This document shows positions 1 through 6,036 of a stretch of DNA of 14,198 nucleotides, piece by piece. The stretch comes from Rhizobiaceae bacterium (lineage in GTDB: Bacteria > Pseudomonadota > Alphaproteobacteria > Rhizobiales > Rhizobiaceae). The notes below the pieces were generated by a model. That model did not search any database. It had not been told where the DNA came from and worked only from the letters and a program-made list of their open reading frames with translations. Within the stretch, counting starts at the first letter, position 1. Each line of letters opens with the position of its first letter. The translations under genes were made by a program, and so were the position numbers. Location of the stretch: NCBI GenBank assembly GCA_004299545.1, contig SCRB01000772.1, positions 1 to 14,198 on the forward strand. The letters are read 5' to 3'.

Positions 1-131
1 CAGTCGATATCCCGAATTGCCGACCTTGTCTGCTCAATGTTATCCGTATCGTCACCGATCATTGGTTTGTGGGAATCGCCATTTATCACGAGTTTGAGCG
101 GCGGCACACGGCTATGCGGTTCTCGACTCAT
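1..131 (-). CDS. Partial hypothetical protein, N-terminus only (runs off window start)
   Basis: An open frame reads from an ATG at 131 to the window edge without a stop, giving 43 residues that begin MSREPHSRVPPLKLVING. A GGAGGG ribosome binding site (plus-strand 140-145) sits 8 nt before this ATG. A second in-frame ATG at 149 is possible but lies upstream of that site. The frame follows the DoxX gene on the same strand after a 76-base gap, so it may be the fifth gene of the metallophore operon. The visible part is hydrophilic, has no signal peptide or membrane segment, and matches no family I recognise. In related operons an ECF sigma factor or its NrsF/DUF1109-type regulator often follows, but this N-terminus does not identify either. 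It could also be a chance open frame, since only 43 codons are visible. Confidence 0.42.
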   Translation of the reverse strand, partial: MSREPHSRVPPLKLVINGDSHKPMIGDDTDNIEQTRSAIRDID

Positions 132-207
132 CAAGGGCACCCTCCGCATGGGCGAGAGCCCTTGGGGTGCTTGCAATGAACGCGTCTTGCGGCGGAACGG
201 GCAACCA

Positions 208-732
208 TCACGTTGTACCTTTTGGCTTTCTCGGTCGGCAAAGCGCGTCGATAAGATGATCGAGAGATAGCCTGCCCGGACCAATTGCGATGATGCCGAT
301 CGCCATGGCGGCCCAGGGAAGATGGAAATTCGCCCAGCCTTCGGGCACGACAAGCTGAATGACGCCGGTCATGACCAGCAGACCGAACGCGCTGAACCGG
401 GCTGCAAGGCCAACGACCAACAGGATCGGCAAGACGATCTCGGCAACGCTGTCGAATGACGCGAGCACGCCGGGCATTGGAAGGTCGTAGACGCCACCGA
501 AGATATGCAGCTTGAACTGCTCTTCGAACAGGAAAACCGCCGTTGGGGACAAGGACAGGAATCCATCCCATTTGGTCAGGCCCGAGCGGAAGAACGGAAC
601 AGCCAAGGCGATCCGAAGCGCAATCGGCGCCACGGCATATGCCATCCACGCCAGCCATTTGAGGACGAGGCGAACGCCCCGTTCCGCACGCGTCCCGCCG
701 ATCCGGTTTGTTGCGGTTTGTGAATGTGTCAT
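208..732 (-). CDS. DoxX-family inner-membrane protein of the bufferin operon
   Basis: This 174-residue protein has about four hydrophobic membrane segments (roughly residues 26-48, 96-112, 115-130 and 138-153). The DoxX-type motif FFRSGLTKWDGF follows the first segment, and a short basic tail ends the protein. Length and topology fit the DoxX/DoxD superfamily of small quinol- or thiosulfate-linked membrane proteins; the biochemical role of these buf-linked members is not established. Its ATG overlaps the bufC stop as ATGA, indicating translational coupling and co-expression. DoxX genes are frequent companions of DUF2282-DUF692-DUF2063 clusters. A role in redox supply or membrane handling for metallophore maturation is inference. 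Family assignment is confident, function is not. Confidence 0.9.
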   Translation of the reverse strand: MTHSQTATNRIGGTRAERGVRLVLKWLAWMAYAVAPIALRIALAVPFFRSGLTKWDGFLSLSPTAVFLFEEQFKLHIFGGVYDLPMPGVLASFDSVAEIVLPILLVVGLAARFSAFGLLVMTGVIQLVVPEGWANFHLPWAAMAIGIIAIGPGRLSLDHLIDALCRPRKPKGTT

Positions 733-1535
733 GCTCTCACACCTCGCGTCAGCCGCCCCGGTTCGTTAGCCGTGTGGCAGTCGATGAAGGCTCCGATGGC
801 AATCAGATCGCGGATGTTTCTTGAAAGATCGAAACGCGGGTCCGCGCGGAGGGCAATCTTCATAGCCTCGGTCAGCGGCTGGCCTTGTTGCAAGGCCTCC
901 ACGAATTCGTAGCCGCCGGGCGGCGTCGCACAGACCTCGACCTTGGCGGCGGGCCGCACCAGGAGCACGTCCTCGCCGCCAGCCGTCAAGTCCACTGGAG
1001 CCGGCACGCCGTCGCCAATATTCATTCGCCAGATCGTGAGTATCGGAAACCGGGACCAGATCAGGCGCAGCGAGGGGTGGAGGCTGAATGTAATGCCTGC
1101 TGCCTGGTTTTCGGGGATGGCGGCCAGGGCCGCGGCCGTCAGTGGATTTGCTTCGGGCGCGTGGTAGGCTTCGTGCCATGCGCGCTCGAGTCGCGCGATA
1201 TCGGCCAGGTAGGGAACGTCCGCAACGGGCTCGAATCCGGCGATGAAATTAGCAAATCCGATGCCAAATTCAAAGAGGATCGGCGAGGTGGGCGGCTCGG
1301 AAGCCACGAAGATACGCGCCATTGCGTCAAAGAATTCCTCGCCCACGATGCGGCAAACCGACGGGAAGTTAGCCTTCAACGCCTCGACGAGACCGACCAC
1401 CACATTGTTCCGATAGACCGCAAATCTTCTCGGGCTCGGCTCACCATCCGGCCCGACGAGCCCTGGCGGCAGGACGATTGTCGGATCGAACAAGGCATCA
1501 GCAAAGCCGCCCAGCCTGTCAGCCAGCGATTGCAC
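729..1535 (-). CDS. bufC: BufC/HvfC-like DUF2063 protein, partner of the MNIO maturase
   Basis: This protein (268 residues from the chosen start) carries the DUF2063 N-terminal domain signature [14 protein letters not shown] (about 36-49). It is followed by [17 protein letters not shown] and [20 protein letters not shown] (about 107-126), then a C-terminal domain typical of HvfC/BufC. Such proteins pair with DUF692 MNIO enzymes (MbnC is the methanobactin analogue) and are thought to bind and present the precursor peptide. The old label 'putative DNA-binding' rests on a structural resemblance only. I chose the GTG at 1535 because AAGGAG lies 7 nt upstream and the N-terminus [15 protein letters not shown] matches the usual family start. 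A TTG at 1556 would add seven residues but has no better site. The gene overlaps the end of bufB by 17 bases and the start of the DoxX gene by 4. Confidence 0.9.
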   Translation of the reverse strand: MQSLADRLGGFADALFDPTIVLPPGLVGPDGEPSPRRFAVYRNNVVVGLVEALKANFPSVCRIVGEEFFDAMARIFVASEPPTSPILFEFGIGFANFIAGFEPVADVPYLADIARLERAWHEAYHAPEANPLTAAALAAIPENQAAGITFSLHPSLRLIWSRFPILTIWRMNIGDGVPAPVDLTAGGEDVLLVRPAAKVEVCATPPGGYEFVEALQQGQPLTEAMKIALRADPRFDLSRNIRDLIAIGAFIDCHTANEPGRLTRGVRA

Positions 1536-2418
1536 GGGCCTGCTCCTTTCGGTCAATGGCGGACATGATTGCCTCCGCCCGCTCGGCTTCGGCCTTTAGC
1601 TCCGGCCACGGAGGCACATTGGCGTCCCACTCGATCAGGGTCGGCATCGGCCCGAGGCGCCCGATAGTATGCTGGTAAAGATCCCATACAATGTCGTCGA
1701 CAGGGCGGTCATGCGTGTCGATCAGTAGCGGTCGCCCCTTCTCGTCCGTTTCAGGAGTGTAGCCGGCAAGATGAATCTCCTGAACCGACGCAAGCGGATA
1801 TTCATCGATGTAGCGGAGCGGATCCCATTGCTGATTGGTCGAGGCGACATGAACATTGTTGACGTCGAGCAAGAGCCCGCAACCAGTTCGTTTAACGATC
1901 TCGGCGATGAAGTCGATTTCCGAATAGGTGCTTTCGGCGAAGGTCAGATAGGTTGACGGGTTTTCCAGCAGCATCTGCTGCCCAAGCGCTTCTTGAACTT
2001 CGTCAATGTGGGAAGCCACACGCGAAAGCGACTCCGTGGTATAGGGCACGGGTAAGAGGTCATCGAAATACGCGGTATCGTGGGTCGACCACGCAAGATG
2101 TTCAGAAAACAGTCCAGGCCGATAGCGCTCGATAAGCCCCTTCAGCCGATTGAGATGATCGCGATCGAGCGGCCGGTCGGCACCGATCGAGAGCCCCACA
2201 CCGTGGAGTGATAGCGGATAGAGGTTGCGGATCTCGGTGAGGTAACGGTGCGGGGGGCCGCCGGCGCCCATATAGTTTTCCGCATGCACCTCGAAGAAGC
2301 CGATATCGGGCGCAGTTTCGAGGATCGTCCGGTAATGTTCGGGCTTGAGACCGACTCCGGCACGCGATGGAATTTGTCCATTCTGCGGCACACTGGCATC
2401 ATCGTTTCGGCGGCTCAT
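1519..2418 (-). CDS. bufB: BufB, DUF692 multinuclear non-heme iron (MNIO) maturase
   Basis: This 299-residue protein is of normal length for the DUF692/MNIO family, a TIM-barrel fold with two or three irons that oxidatively remodels Cys or Asp residues in RiPP precursors (MbnB, TglH, ChrH, bufferin enzymes). Clusters that fit the conserved metal-ligand set are all present: FFEVHAENY (E43, H45, E47, N48), LHGVG (H72), SEHLAW (E106, H107), LLENPSTY (E152, N153), [10 protein letters not shown] (D185, N187/N188, H190), EIHLAGY (H216), DTHDRPV (D234, H236) and LIEWD (E263). No ligand position looks lost, so the enzyme should be active. AGGAGG-like GGGAGGAA precedes the ATG by about 10 nt. By analogy with characterised bufferins it would convert Cys residues of BufA to thiooxazole-type groups before export; this is inference for this protein. 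It is separated from bufA by 85 bases containing a hairpin. Confidence 0.95.
   Translation of the reverse strand: MSRRNDDASVPQNGQIPSRAGVGLKPEHYRTILETAPDIGFFEVHAENYMGAGGPPHRYLTEIRNLYPLSLHGVGLSIGADRPLDRDHLNRLKGLIERYRPGLFSEHLAWSTHDTAYFDDLLPVPYTTESLSRVASHIDEVQEALGQQMLLENPSTYLTFAESTYSEIDFIAEIVKRTGCGLLLDVNNVHVASTNQQWDPLRYIDEYPLASVQEIHLAGYTPETDEKGRPLLIDTHDRPVDDIVWDLYQHTIGRLGPMPTLIEWDANVPPWPELKAEAERAEAIMSAIDRKEQARAIAG
1543..1548 (-). promoter_or_regulatory. Ribosome binding site that decides the bufC start
   Basis: On the minus strand AAGGAG lies 7 nt before the GTG at 1535, inside the final codons of bufB. It supports the GTG start over the TTG at 1556, which would place this site inside the coding region. 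Confidence 0.6.
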
Positions 2419-2454
2419 GACAGGAGTTCCTCCCTTTAACTCGATGAACGGTTT

Positions 2455-2482
2455 CCGGAGCGGACGCTGCGGTCCGCTCCGG
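2455..2482 (-). other. Perfect intercistronic hairpin between bufA and bufB
   Basis: An inverted repeat has 11-bp perfect arms, CCGGAGCGGAC (2455-2465) and GTCCGCTCCGG (2472-2482), and a 6-nt loop. It lies 21 bases past the bufA stop and about 36 bases before the bufB ATG. On the bufA-to-bufB transcript it is followed by AAACCG, not a U-tract, so it is not a standard intrinsic terminator. The most likely role is to protect the 3' end of a processed bufA mRNA, or to cause partial termination, so that precursor exceeds enzyme. That role is inference. Confidence 0.75.
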
Positions 2483-2503
2483 CTGGGCGGCTTGACGGCC
2501 GTT

Positions 2504-2854
2504 TCAGGAGTTGATCGGTGTCAGGCTGCCGTGACCCTTTGGCGTGCTGATCGTCGTGCAGGTCCCCTTCTTTACCAGCTTGAAGGCGTTGCCCTGATAG
2601 TTGACCGTGCTGGTTCCCGCACAGGTGGTGCCCGCCCCTGCGTAACAGTCGTTCTGGCCCTTCAAGGCAACGCCGTAGCACTGCTCGAACTTGCCAGTCT
2701 TCATCTCCTTCATGGTCTTCGCCTGGTTCTCCTTCATCATTTTTGCCATGTCGGCTTTGTTCATTCCCGCGGCGCTGACGGGGGCTGCGGCGAGCGAGCC
2801 GACGGCAGCGGCAAAGGCGCTGGCGACGACGACAGACAACATGCGGTTGGACAT
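2504..2854 (-). CDS. bufA: BufA1-type bufferin precursor (DUF2282), exported metallophore peptide
   Basis: This 116-residue protein has a Sec signal peptide: N-terminal SNR, a hydrophobic stretch from 6 to 24, and an APVSA-AG cleavage site near residue 28. A spacer of residues 31-56 is rich in Met and Lys (M31, M36, M39, M40, M48, M51). The DUF2282 core follows: [34 protein letters not shown] and KKGTC, with exactly four cysteines at 59, 70, 78 and 99. In bufferins the core cysteines are split between disulfide and MNIO-made thiooxazole groups that bind copper; which residues are modified here is unknown. An ideal site, AGGAGGAA, precedes the ATG by 4 nt. It is the first gene of the operon, under a SigF-like promoter, with bufB and bufC behind it. 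The mature peptide should act in the periplasm as a metal buffer. Confidence 0.95.
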   Translation of the reverse strand: MSNRMLSVVVASAFAAAVGSLAAAPVSAAGMNKADMAKMMKENQAKTMKEMKTGKFEQCYGVALKGQNDCYAGAGTTCAGTSTVNYQGNAFKLVKKGTCTTISTPKGHGSLTPINS

Positions 2855-2897
2855 TTGTTCCTCCTATCGGTTGAGGCGGCCACGGCGGCCGCTGGCC

Positions 2898-2917
2898 AGC
2901 AAGCGGCAAGGCTTGCT
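2898..2917 (-). other. Stem-loop in the bufA 5' leader
   Basis: AGCAAG (plus 2898-2903) and CTTGCT (2912-2917) form a 6-bp stem with an 8-nt loop. It lies just downstream of the expected transcription start, within a GC-rich leader of about 65 nt that also contains the palindrome GCTGGCCAGC (2891-2900). It may only give leader structure; no riboswitch family is recognised. Confidence 0.35.
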
Positions 2918-2926
2918 CCTGCTTAT

Positions 2927-2952
2927 TTCGTTTGGCAGAGTCAAAAGGTTAC
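2927..2952 (-). promoter_or_regulatory. ECF SigF-type promoter of the buf operon (GTAACC-N16-CGAA)
   Basis: Read on the minus strand, GTAACC (2952-2947) is followed by exactly 16 bases and then CGAA (2930-2927). This is identical to the consensus I recall for Caulobacter crescentus SigF targets, which include a DUF2282 gene and respond to heavy metals such as chromium and cadmium. The expected transcript start is near 2920, giving a leader of about 65 nt to the bufA ATG. Neither the sigma factor nor its membrane anti-sigma (NrsF/DUF1109) is visible in this window. Confidence is high because motif, spacing, orientation and target gene all agree. Confidence 0.85.
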
Positions 2953-3001
2953 CATGCCGTGCCAGAAATCGACTCAGTTGACACAGGTTTCGCGGTTTCC
3001 C

Positions 3002-3103
3002 AGCCTGGGTCTCGGCAACGTCACGCCGGCGGATGTCTTCTTCGACAGAATTAAACGGCAGCCTGAACATTGGGGCTTGCTTCACTGCAAGCTCGCCGCA
3101 TAG
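3002..3103 (+). pseudogene. Decayed C-terminal remnant of an IS3-family transposase (OrfB/integrase core)
   Basis: The plus-strand frame ends SLGLGNVTPADVFFDR then IKRQ, and closes LLHCKLAA followed by a stop at 3101-3103. This closely resembles the carboxy end of IS3-family transposases, which usually reads like NVTPADVYFGR, about ten variable residues, then IKRQT and RRLxHxxxAA. Here the ten-residue stretch is missing in frame and conserved residues are altered, so this is a fossil, not a gene. The catalytic DDE region is absent and upstream sequence is unrelated. No terminal inverted repeat was identified. It marks a past insertion about 50 bases upstream of the buf promoter. Confidence 0.6.
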
Positions 3104-3337
3104 CATCAACCCCAGACAAGGCCGATCCTCCGCTGGATGCCGCCGCCAACTGTCCCCATGGCAGGAGGTTCGGAGATTGTCGTGCGGGTGCATTTTTGAG
3201 AGGGCACGGAAGTCGCAATCGGTCCGGTGCGAACATCGGTGAAGTTCACGGGAGAACATGATCGCGGTCCTCTGCTTAGCTTGTTGAAAATGGGTGGGGA
3301 AGGGCACGGGCGCGCCGCAAACATAAAGGAACTTCCG

Positions 3338-4168
3338 ATGGCCGTGGTTGAAGTGAAAATCCGAAACGAGATCGGCTGGATCACGCTTAACCGCGCCGAA
3401 AAGATCAATGCGCTTTCGTCGGAAGTCGTCCGGACCGCGCGCGAGGCGGTCGCGGATCTGGAAGCGCGTGACGACGTCAAGGTGATCGTGCTGCGCGGCT
3501 CCGGCGCCAACTTCTCCGTCGGTTACGACATTGCCGAAGAGGTCGAGGTCGGACTCTCCCGCCCCGAGGACTGGCATGGCGCGCTCACCAGAAACGTCGG
3601 GCTTTCCATGGCGGTATGGTCCTCGACAAAGCCGACGATCGCCGCAGTCGACGGCTGGTGCCTTGCCGGCGCCTGCGAACTGGCGATGGCCTGCGACATG
3701 ATTGTCGCCACCGACAGGGCGAAATTCGGCGAACCGGAAATCCGTTTCGGCTCCGGCCCGGTGACGCTTCTGATGCCGTTCATAGTGGGGCAGAAAAAGA
3801 CGATGGAACTTCTGCTGACCGGTGACATCATCGACGCGGCGCAAGCCGAGCGTTTCGGCCTGGTCAACAAGGTGGTGACGCCGGACGAACTGATACCGGT
3901 GGTGGAGCGACTTGCGCGCAAAATCGCGTTGACGCCGCTGGTGACATTGCGGCTCACCAAAACCGCCCTGACGCGGGCCTACGAGGCGATGGGGCTGCGC
4001 AACGCGGTCCATGCCAATCTCGATCTGGCCGCGATCCTGAACGCGGCTGATGCGCCGGAGAAAAAGCAGTTCGCCGAACTGGTGCGCTCGCAGGGGCTGA
4101 GACGCGCTCTCGATTTCCGCGACAGCCGCTATGGCGCGCTCTCGGACAAGCCGGGAGCCAAATCGTGA
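3338..4168 (+). CDS. Enoyl-CoA hydratase/isomerase family protein (crotonase fold)
   Basis: This 276-residue protein is slightly longer than the usual 255-265. Crotonase landmarks are present: N-terminal IRNEIGWITLNRAEKINAL, the oxyanion-hole strand NFSVGYDIAEE (about 59-68), and AGACELAMACD with catalytic-type E114. FGEPEIRFGSGP carries the second glutamate, E134. Both acid/base glutamates of classical hydratases are kept, so water addition to an enoyl-CoA is likely; substrate is unknown. GYD replaces the more usual GAD at the oxyanion loop. I chose the ATG at 3338 because AAAGGA lies 7 nt upstream and the family start MAVVEVKI follows. A longer in-frame extension to 3227 has no supporting features. 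The neighbouring oxidoreductase and CoA ligase suggest organic-acid catabolism. Confidence 0.92.
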   Translation: MAVVEVKIRNEIGWITLNRAEKINALSSEVVRTAREAVADLEARDDVKVIVLRGSGANFSVGYDIAEEVEVGLSRPEDWHGALTRNVGLSMAVWSSTKPTIAAVDGWCLAGACELAMACDMIVATDRAKFGEPEIRFGSGPVTLLMPFIVGQKKTMELLLTGDIIDAAQAERFGLVNKVVTPDELIPVVERLARKIALTPLVTLRLTKTALTRAYEAMGLRNAVHANLDLAAILNAADAPEKKQFAELVRSQGLRRALDFRDSRYGALSDKPGAKS

Positions 4169-4286
4169 GAAAACAAAAGAAGAGGCCTGATTGCTTCTTC
4201 CCTGCGTCCGAGTCCGGCGCCTGTGACGCAACAACACGCTATTGCCGTGCGCATCGGATCGGCGTGAAGAGCCGAATTGAAAACTC

Positions 4287-4916
4287 ATGACCGCCAGCGA
4301 CCGACAAGCCCACTGGCAAGACATCTACACGAACAAGGCGGAAGACCAGGTCAGCTGGTTTCAGGCGGATCCCGCTGTCTCGCTGGAGCTGATCGGCGCG
4401 GCCGGCGCGAGCAAAGCCTCCGCGATCGTCGATGTCGGAGGGGGCGCGTCCCGGCTGGTCGATATGCTGGCTGGTCTCGGCTACGACAATCTCACGGTCC
4501 TGGACATATCGGAAGCGGCGCTCGCCATGGCCAGGACGCGCATGGGCGACAAGGCCGAGGCCGTCGACTGGATGGTCGCCGATGTGACGACCTGGGAACC
4601 GACCGCGAAATTCGATGTGTGGCACGATCGCGCCGCTTTCCATTTCCTGACTGAGGAGCCTGAGCGAGCCGCCTATGTGGCCCGATTGAAACGAGCCCTC
4701 CGGCCCGGAGGAACCGCGGTCATTGGCTCCTTTTCACCGGAAGGCCCGGAAAAATGCAGCGGTCTCCCGGTGCGGCGCTACGATGCGGCCAGTTTGGGCG
4801 CGGTGCTTGGACCCGCATTCAAGCTGATGGAAACGCGAAACCACGAGCACAGGACGCCGTGGGGATCGGTCCAGAACTTTCAGTTCAGCAGCTTCGTTTT
4901 CGATCGGCTTGATTGA
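4287..4916 (+). CDS. Class I SAM-dependent methyltransferase
   Basis: This 209-residue Rossmann-fold methyltransferase opens with AHWQDIYTNKAEDQVSWFQ (about 8-25), the hallmark of a bacterial small-molecule methyltransferase group. Motif I is IVDVGGGAS (47-55) and the acidic residue ending strand 2 is D73 in TVLDIS. WMVADV (95-100) and FDVWHDRAAFHFL (109-121) follow. The late block KCSGLPVRRYD (156-166) and HRTPWGSVQNFQF (188-200) appear typical of this group. The substrate is unknown. The ATG at 4287 has only a weak upstream purine stretch (TTGAAAAC), so translation may be modest. It lies 118 bases after the hydratase gene, with only a weak inverted repeat (AAGAAG to CTTCTT) between, so co-transcription is possible but unproven. 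Confidence 0.88.
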   Translation: MTASDRQAHWQDIYTNKAEDQVSWFQADPAVSLELIGAAGASKASAIVDVGGGASRLVDMLAGLGYDNLTVLDISEAALAMARTRMGDKAEAVDWMVADVTTWEPTAKFDVWHDRAAFHFLTEEPERAAYVARLKRALRPGGTAVIGSFSPEGPEKCSGLPVRRYDAASLGAVLGPAFKLMETRNHEHRTPWGSVQNFQFSSFVFDRLD

Positions 4917-5073
4917 ACAATTGGAGGATGGCAGCAGAAGGCGCCGAATTTCCCAACTCGATGGGCGGGCGCACGTCTTGGCTTCAACCGCACTCCTTTC
5001 TGCTGTCTGCGATGCTGCCATCGCCCGGAATGTCGGCGACAAGCCGCAAAGCCTTGCGCGCAGCCATGCTGCG

Positions 5074-5093
5074 AATCCGAAATTCGGCGGATT
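5074..5093 (+). terminator. Hairpin with T-run just before the hydroxyacid dehydrogenase start
   Basis: AATCCG (5074-5079) and CGGATT (5088-5093) form a 6-bp stem with an 8-nt loop, followed by TTTCGGGG. The stem plus T-run resembles a weak intrinsic terminator, but it lies only about 16 bases before the next ATG and beside its ribosome binding site (GGGGAGGG). It could end the methyltransferase transcript or modulate access to the ribosome site. Evidence is the sequence pattern only. Confidence 0.35.
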
Positions 5094-5109
5094 TTTCGGG
5101 GAGGGTTCC

Positions 5110-6009
5110 ATGCAATACGGCTTCATCGGGCTCGGTAATCTCGGCGGACATCTGGCAACCAGCCTGCTTCGTTCTGGCTTCAAGGTGAGGGTGCACGATA
5201 AGGAACGCGTGGCTGCCAATCCCCTTGTCGAACTCGGGGCGGAATGGGCGGCATCGCCGGAGGCGCTTGCCGGGGAATGTGACGCCGTCTTTACGTGCCT
5301 GCCATCGCCGAAAGTCTCGGAGCGCGTGCTTGGCGAGATGCTGAAAACCATGCGGCCAGGGTCGGCCTGGATCGAGATGTCAACGCTTGGCCGCGACGAA
5401 ATCCTCCGCCTTGCTTCAATCGCCGAGGCGAAAGGCGTGCGTACGATGGAACTGCCGGTGACCGGCGGCGTCCATCTCGCGGCGCAAGGCAAGATCACGA
5501 TGTTGGCCAGCGGCGACAAGGGCCTCTTTGAACTGCATCGCCCGGCCCTTGAAGCCATGGGCAACAAGATTTTTCACATGGGTCCGCTCGGCAATGCGTC
5601 GGTGATCAAGGTCATCACGAACATGCTGGCGTTCATCCATCTCGTCGCCGACGGCGAAGCGCTGATGCTGGCCAAGCGGGGCGGACTGGACCTTGGACAG
5701 GCCTGGGCGGCGATCAAGGCCAGTTCCGGCAATAGCTTCGTTCATGAAACGGAAGGTCAGCTTATTTTGAACGGAAGCTATGACGTCGCCTTCACCATGG
5801 ACCTTGCCCTCAAGGATCTTGGGTTCGCCATGGATTTCGGCCGCGAGTTCGGCGTTCCGCTCGATCTGGCCGGCCTCACCAACCAGATTTTTGTCAGGGG
5901 CCGGGCCGCCTATGGCGGCCAGGCCCAATCGACGCAGATCGTCAAGCTGCTCGAAGATGCCGTCGGCGCCGATTTGAGGGCGCCCGGATTCCCCGCTCGT
6001 CTGGAATAG
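5110..6009 (+). CDS. 3-hydroxyisobutyrate dehydrogenase-family NAD(P)-dependent oxidoreductase
   Basis: This 299-residue protein matches the usual length of beta-hydroxyacid dehydrogenases (HIBADH, tartronate semialdehyde reductase). The dinucleotide-binding GFIGLGNLG is at 4-12 and the second strand ends in D30, favouring NAD. The substrate-binding motif is ELPVTGG (114-120) in place of DAPVSGG. Catalytic K167 lies in GNASVIKVITN, with the conserved Asn at 171, and KDLGFAMD at 235-242 completes the family set. I chose the ATG at 5110 because GGGGAGGG lies about 5 nt upstream and the protein begins directly with the Rossmann strand. The open frame extends 67 codons further upstream without family similarity. 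It converges on the MFS gene with 27 bases between. The substrate is probably a beta-hydroxy acid, not further defined. Confidence 0.92.
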   Translation: MQYGFIGLGNLGGHLATSLLRSGFKVRVHDKERVAANPLVELGAEWAASPEALAGECDAVFTCLPSPKVSERVLGEMLKTMRPGSAWIEMSTLGRDEILRLASIAEAKGVRTMELPVTGGVHLAAQGKITMLASGDKGLFELHRPALEAMGNKIFHMGPLGNASVIKVITNMLAFIHLVADGEALMLAKRGGLDLGQAWAAIKASSGNSFVHETEGQLILNGSYDVAFTMDLALKDLGFAMDFGREFGVPLDLAGLTNQIFVRGRAAYGGQAQSTQIVKLLEDAVGADLRAPGFPARLE

Positions 6010-6036
6010 GCGAAGGTCGCGCGAGAGGATCCCGGC

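Larger units (their letters stand above)
2855..3337. other. 483-base intergenic region between divergent bufA and enoyl-CoA hydratase genes
   Basis: This gap contains the bufA leader and SigF-type promoter at its left side, then a transposase remnant (3002-3103). About 230 bases (3104-3337) follow in which I see no gene, repeat or RNA. Frames in this stretch are short or continue antisense through the hydratase gene. No convincing sigma-70 promoter for the hydratase gene was recognised, though its ribosome binding site AAAGGA is at 3325-3330. Confidence 0.6.

Noticed and set aside
37..270. A 77-codon plus-strand frame at the left edge
   Set aside because: It overlaps the DoxX gene end and the partial minus-strand gene, has no good ribosome site, and shows no family features.
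885..1568. A 227-codon plus-strand frame opposite bufC
   Set aside because: It is antisense to a well-supported DUF2063 gene and has the skewed composition of a shadow frame.
2345..3103. A 252-codon plus-strand frame covering bufA antisense and ending in the transposase fragment
   Set aside because: Only the last about 33 codons resemble a protein family (IS3 transposase end). The rest is antisense to bufA and its spacer, so the long frame is not a gene.
4174..4203. AAGAAG to CTTCTT inverted repeat after the first hydratase gene, considered as a terminator
   Set aside because: The loop is 11 nt, the stem is A/T-rich and short, and no T-run follows.
2864..4324. A 486-codon open frame on the minus strand opposite the enoyl-CoA hydratase
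   Set aside because: Its translation is Arg/His/Gln-rich with no recognisable domain, and it runs antisense to a crotonase gene with intact catalytic motifs. It is a GC-bias shadow.
4909..5109. An N-terminal extension of the dehydrogenase at 5110
   Set aside because: The 67 extra residues show no similarity to the family, and the Rossmann strand with its own ribosome site starts at 5110.
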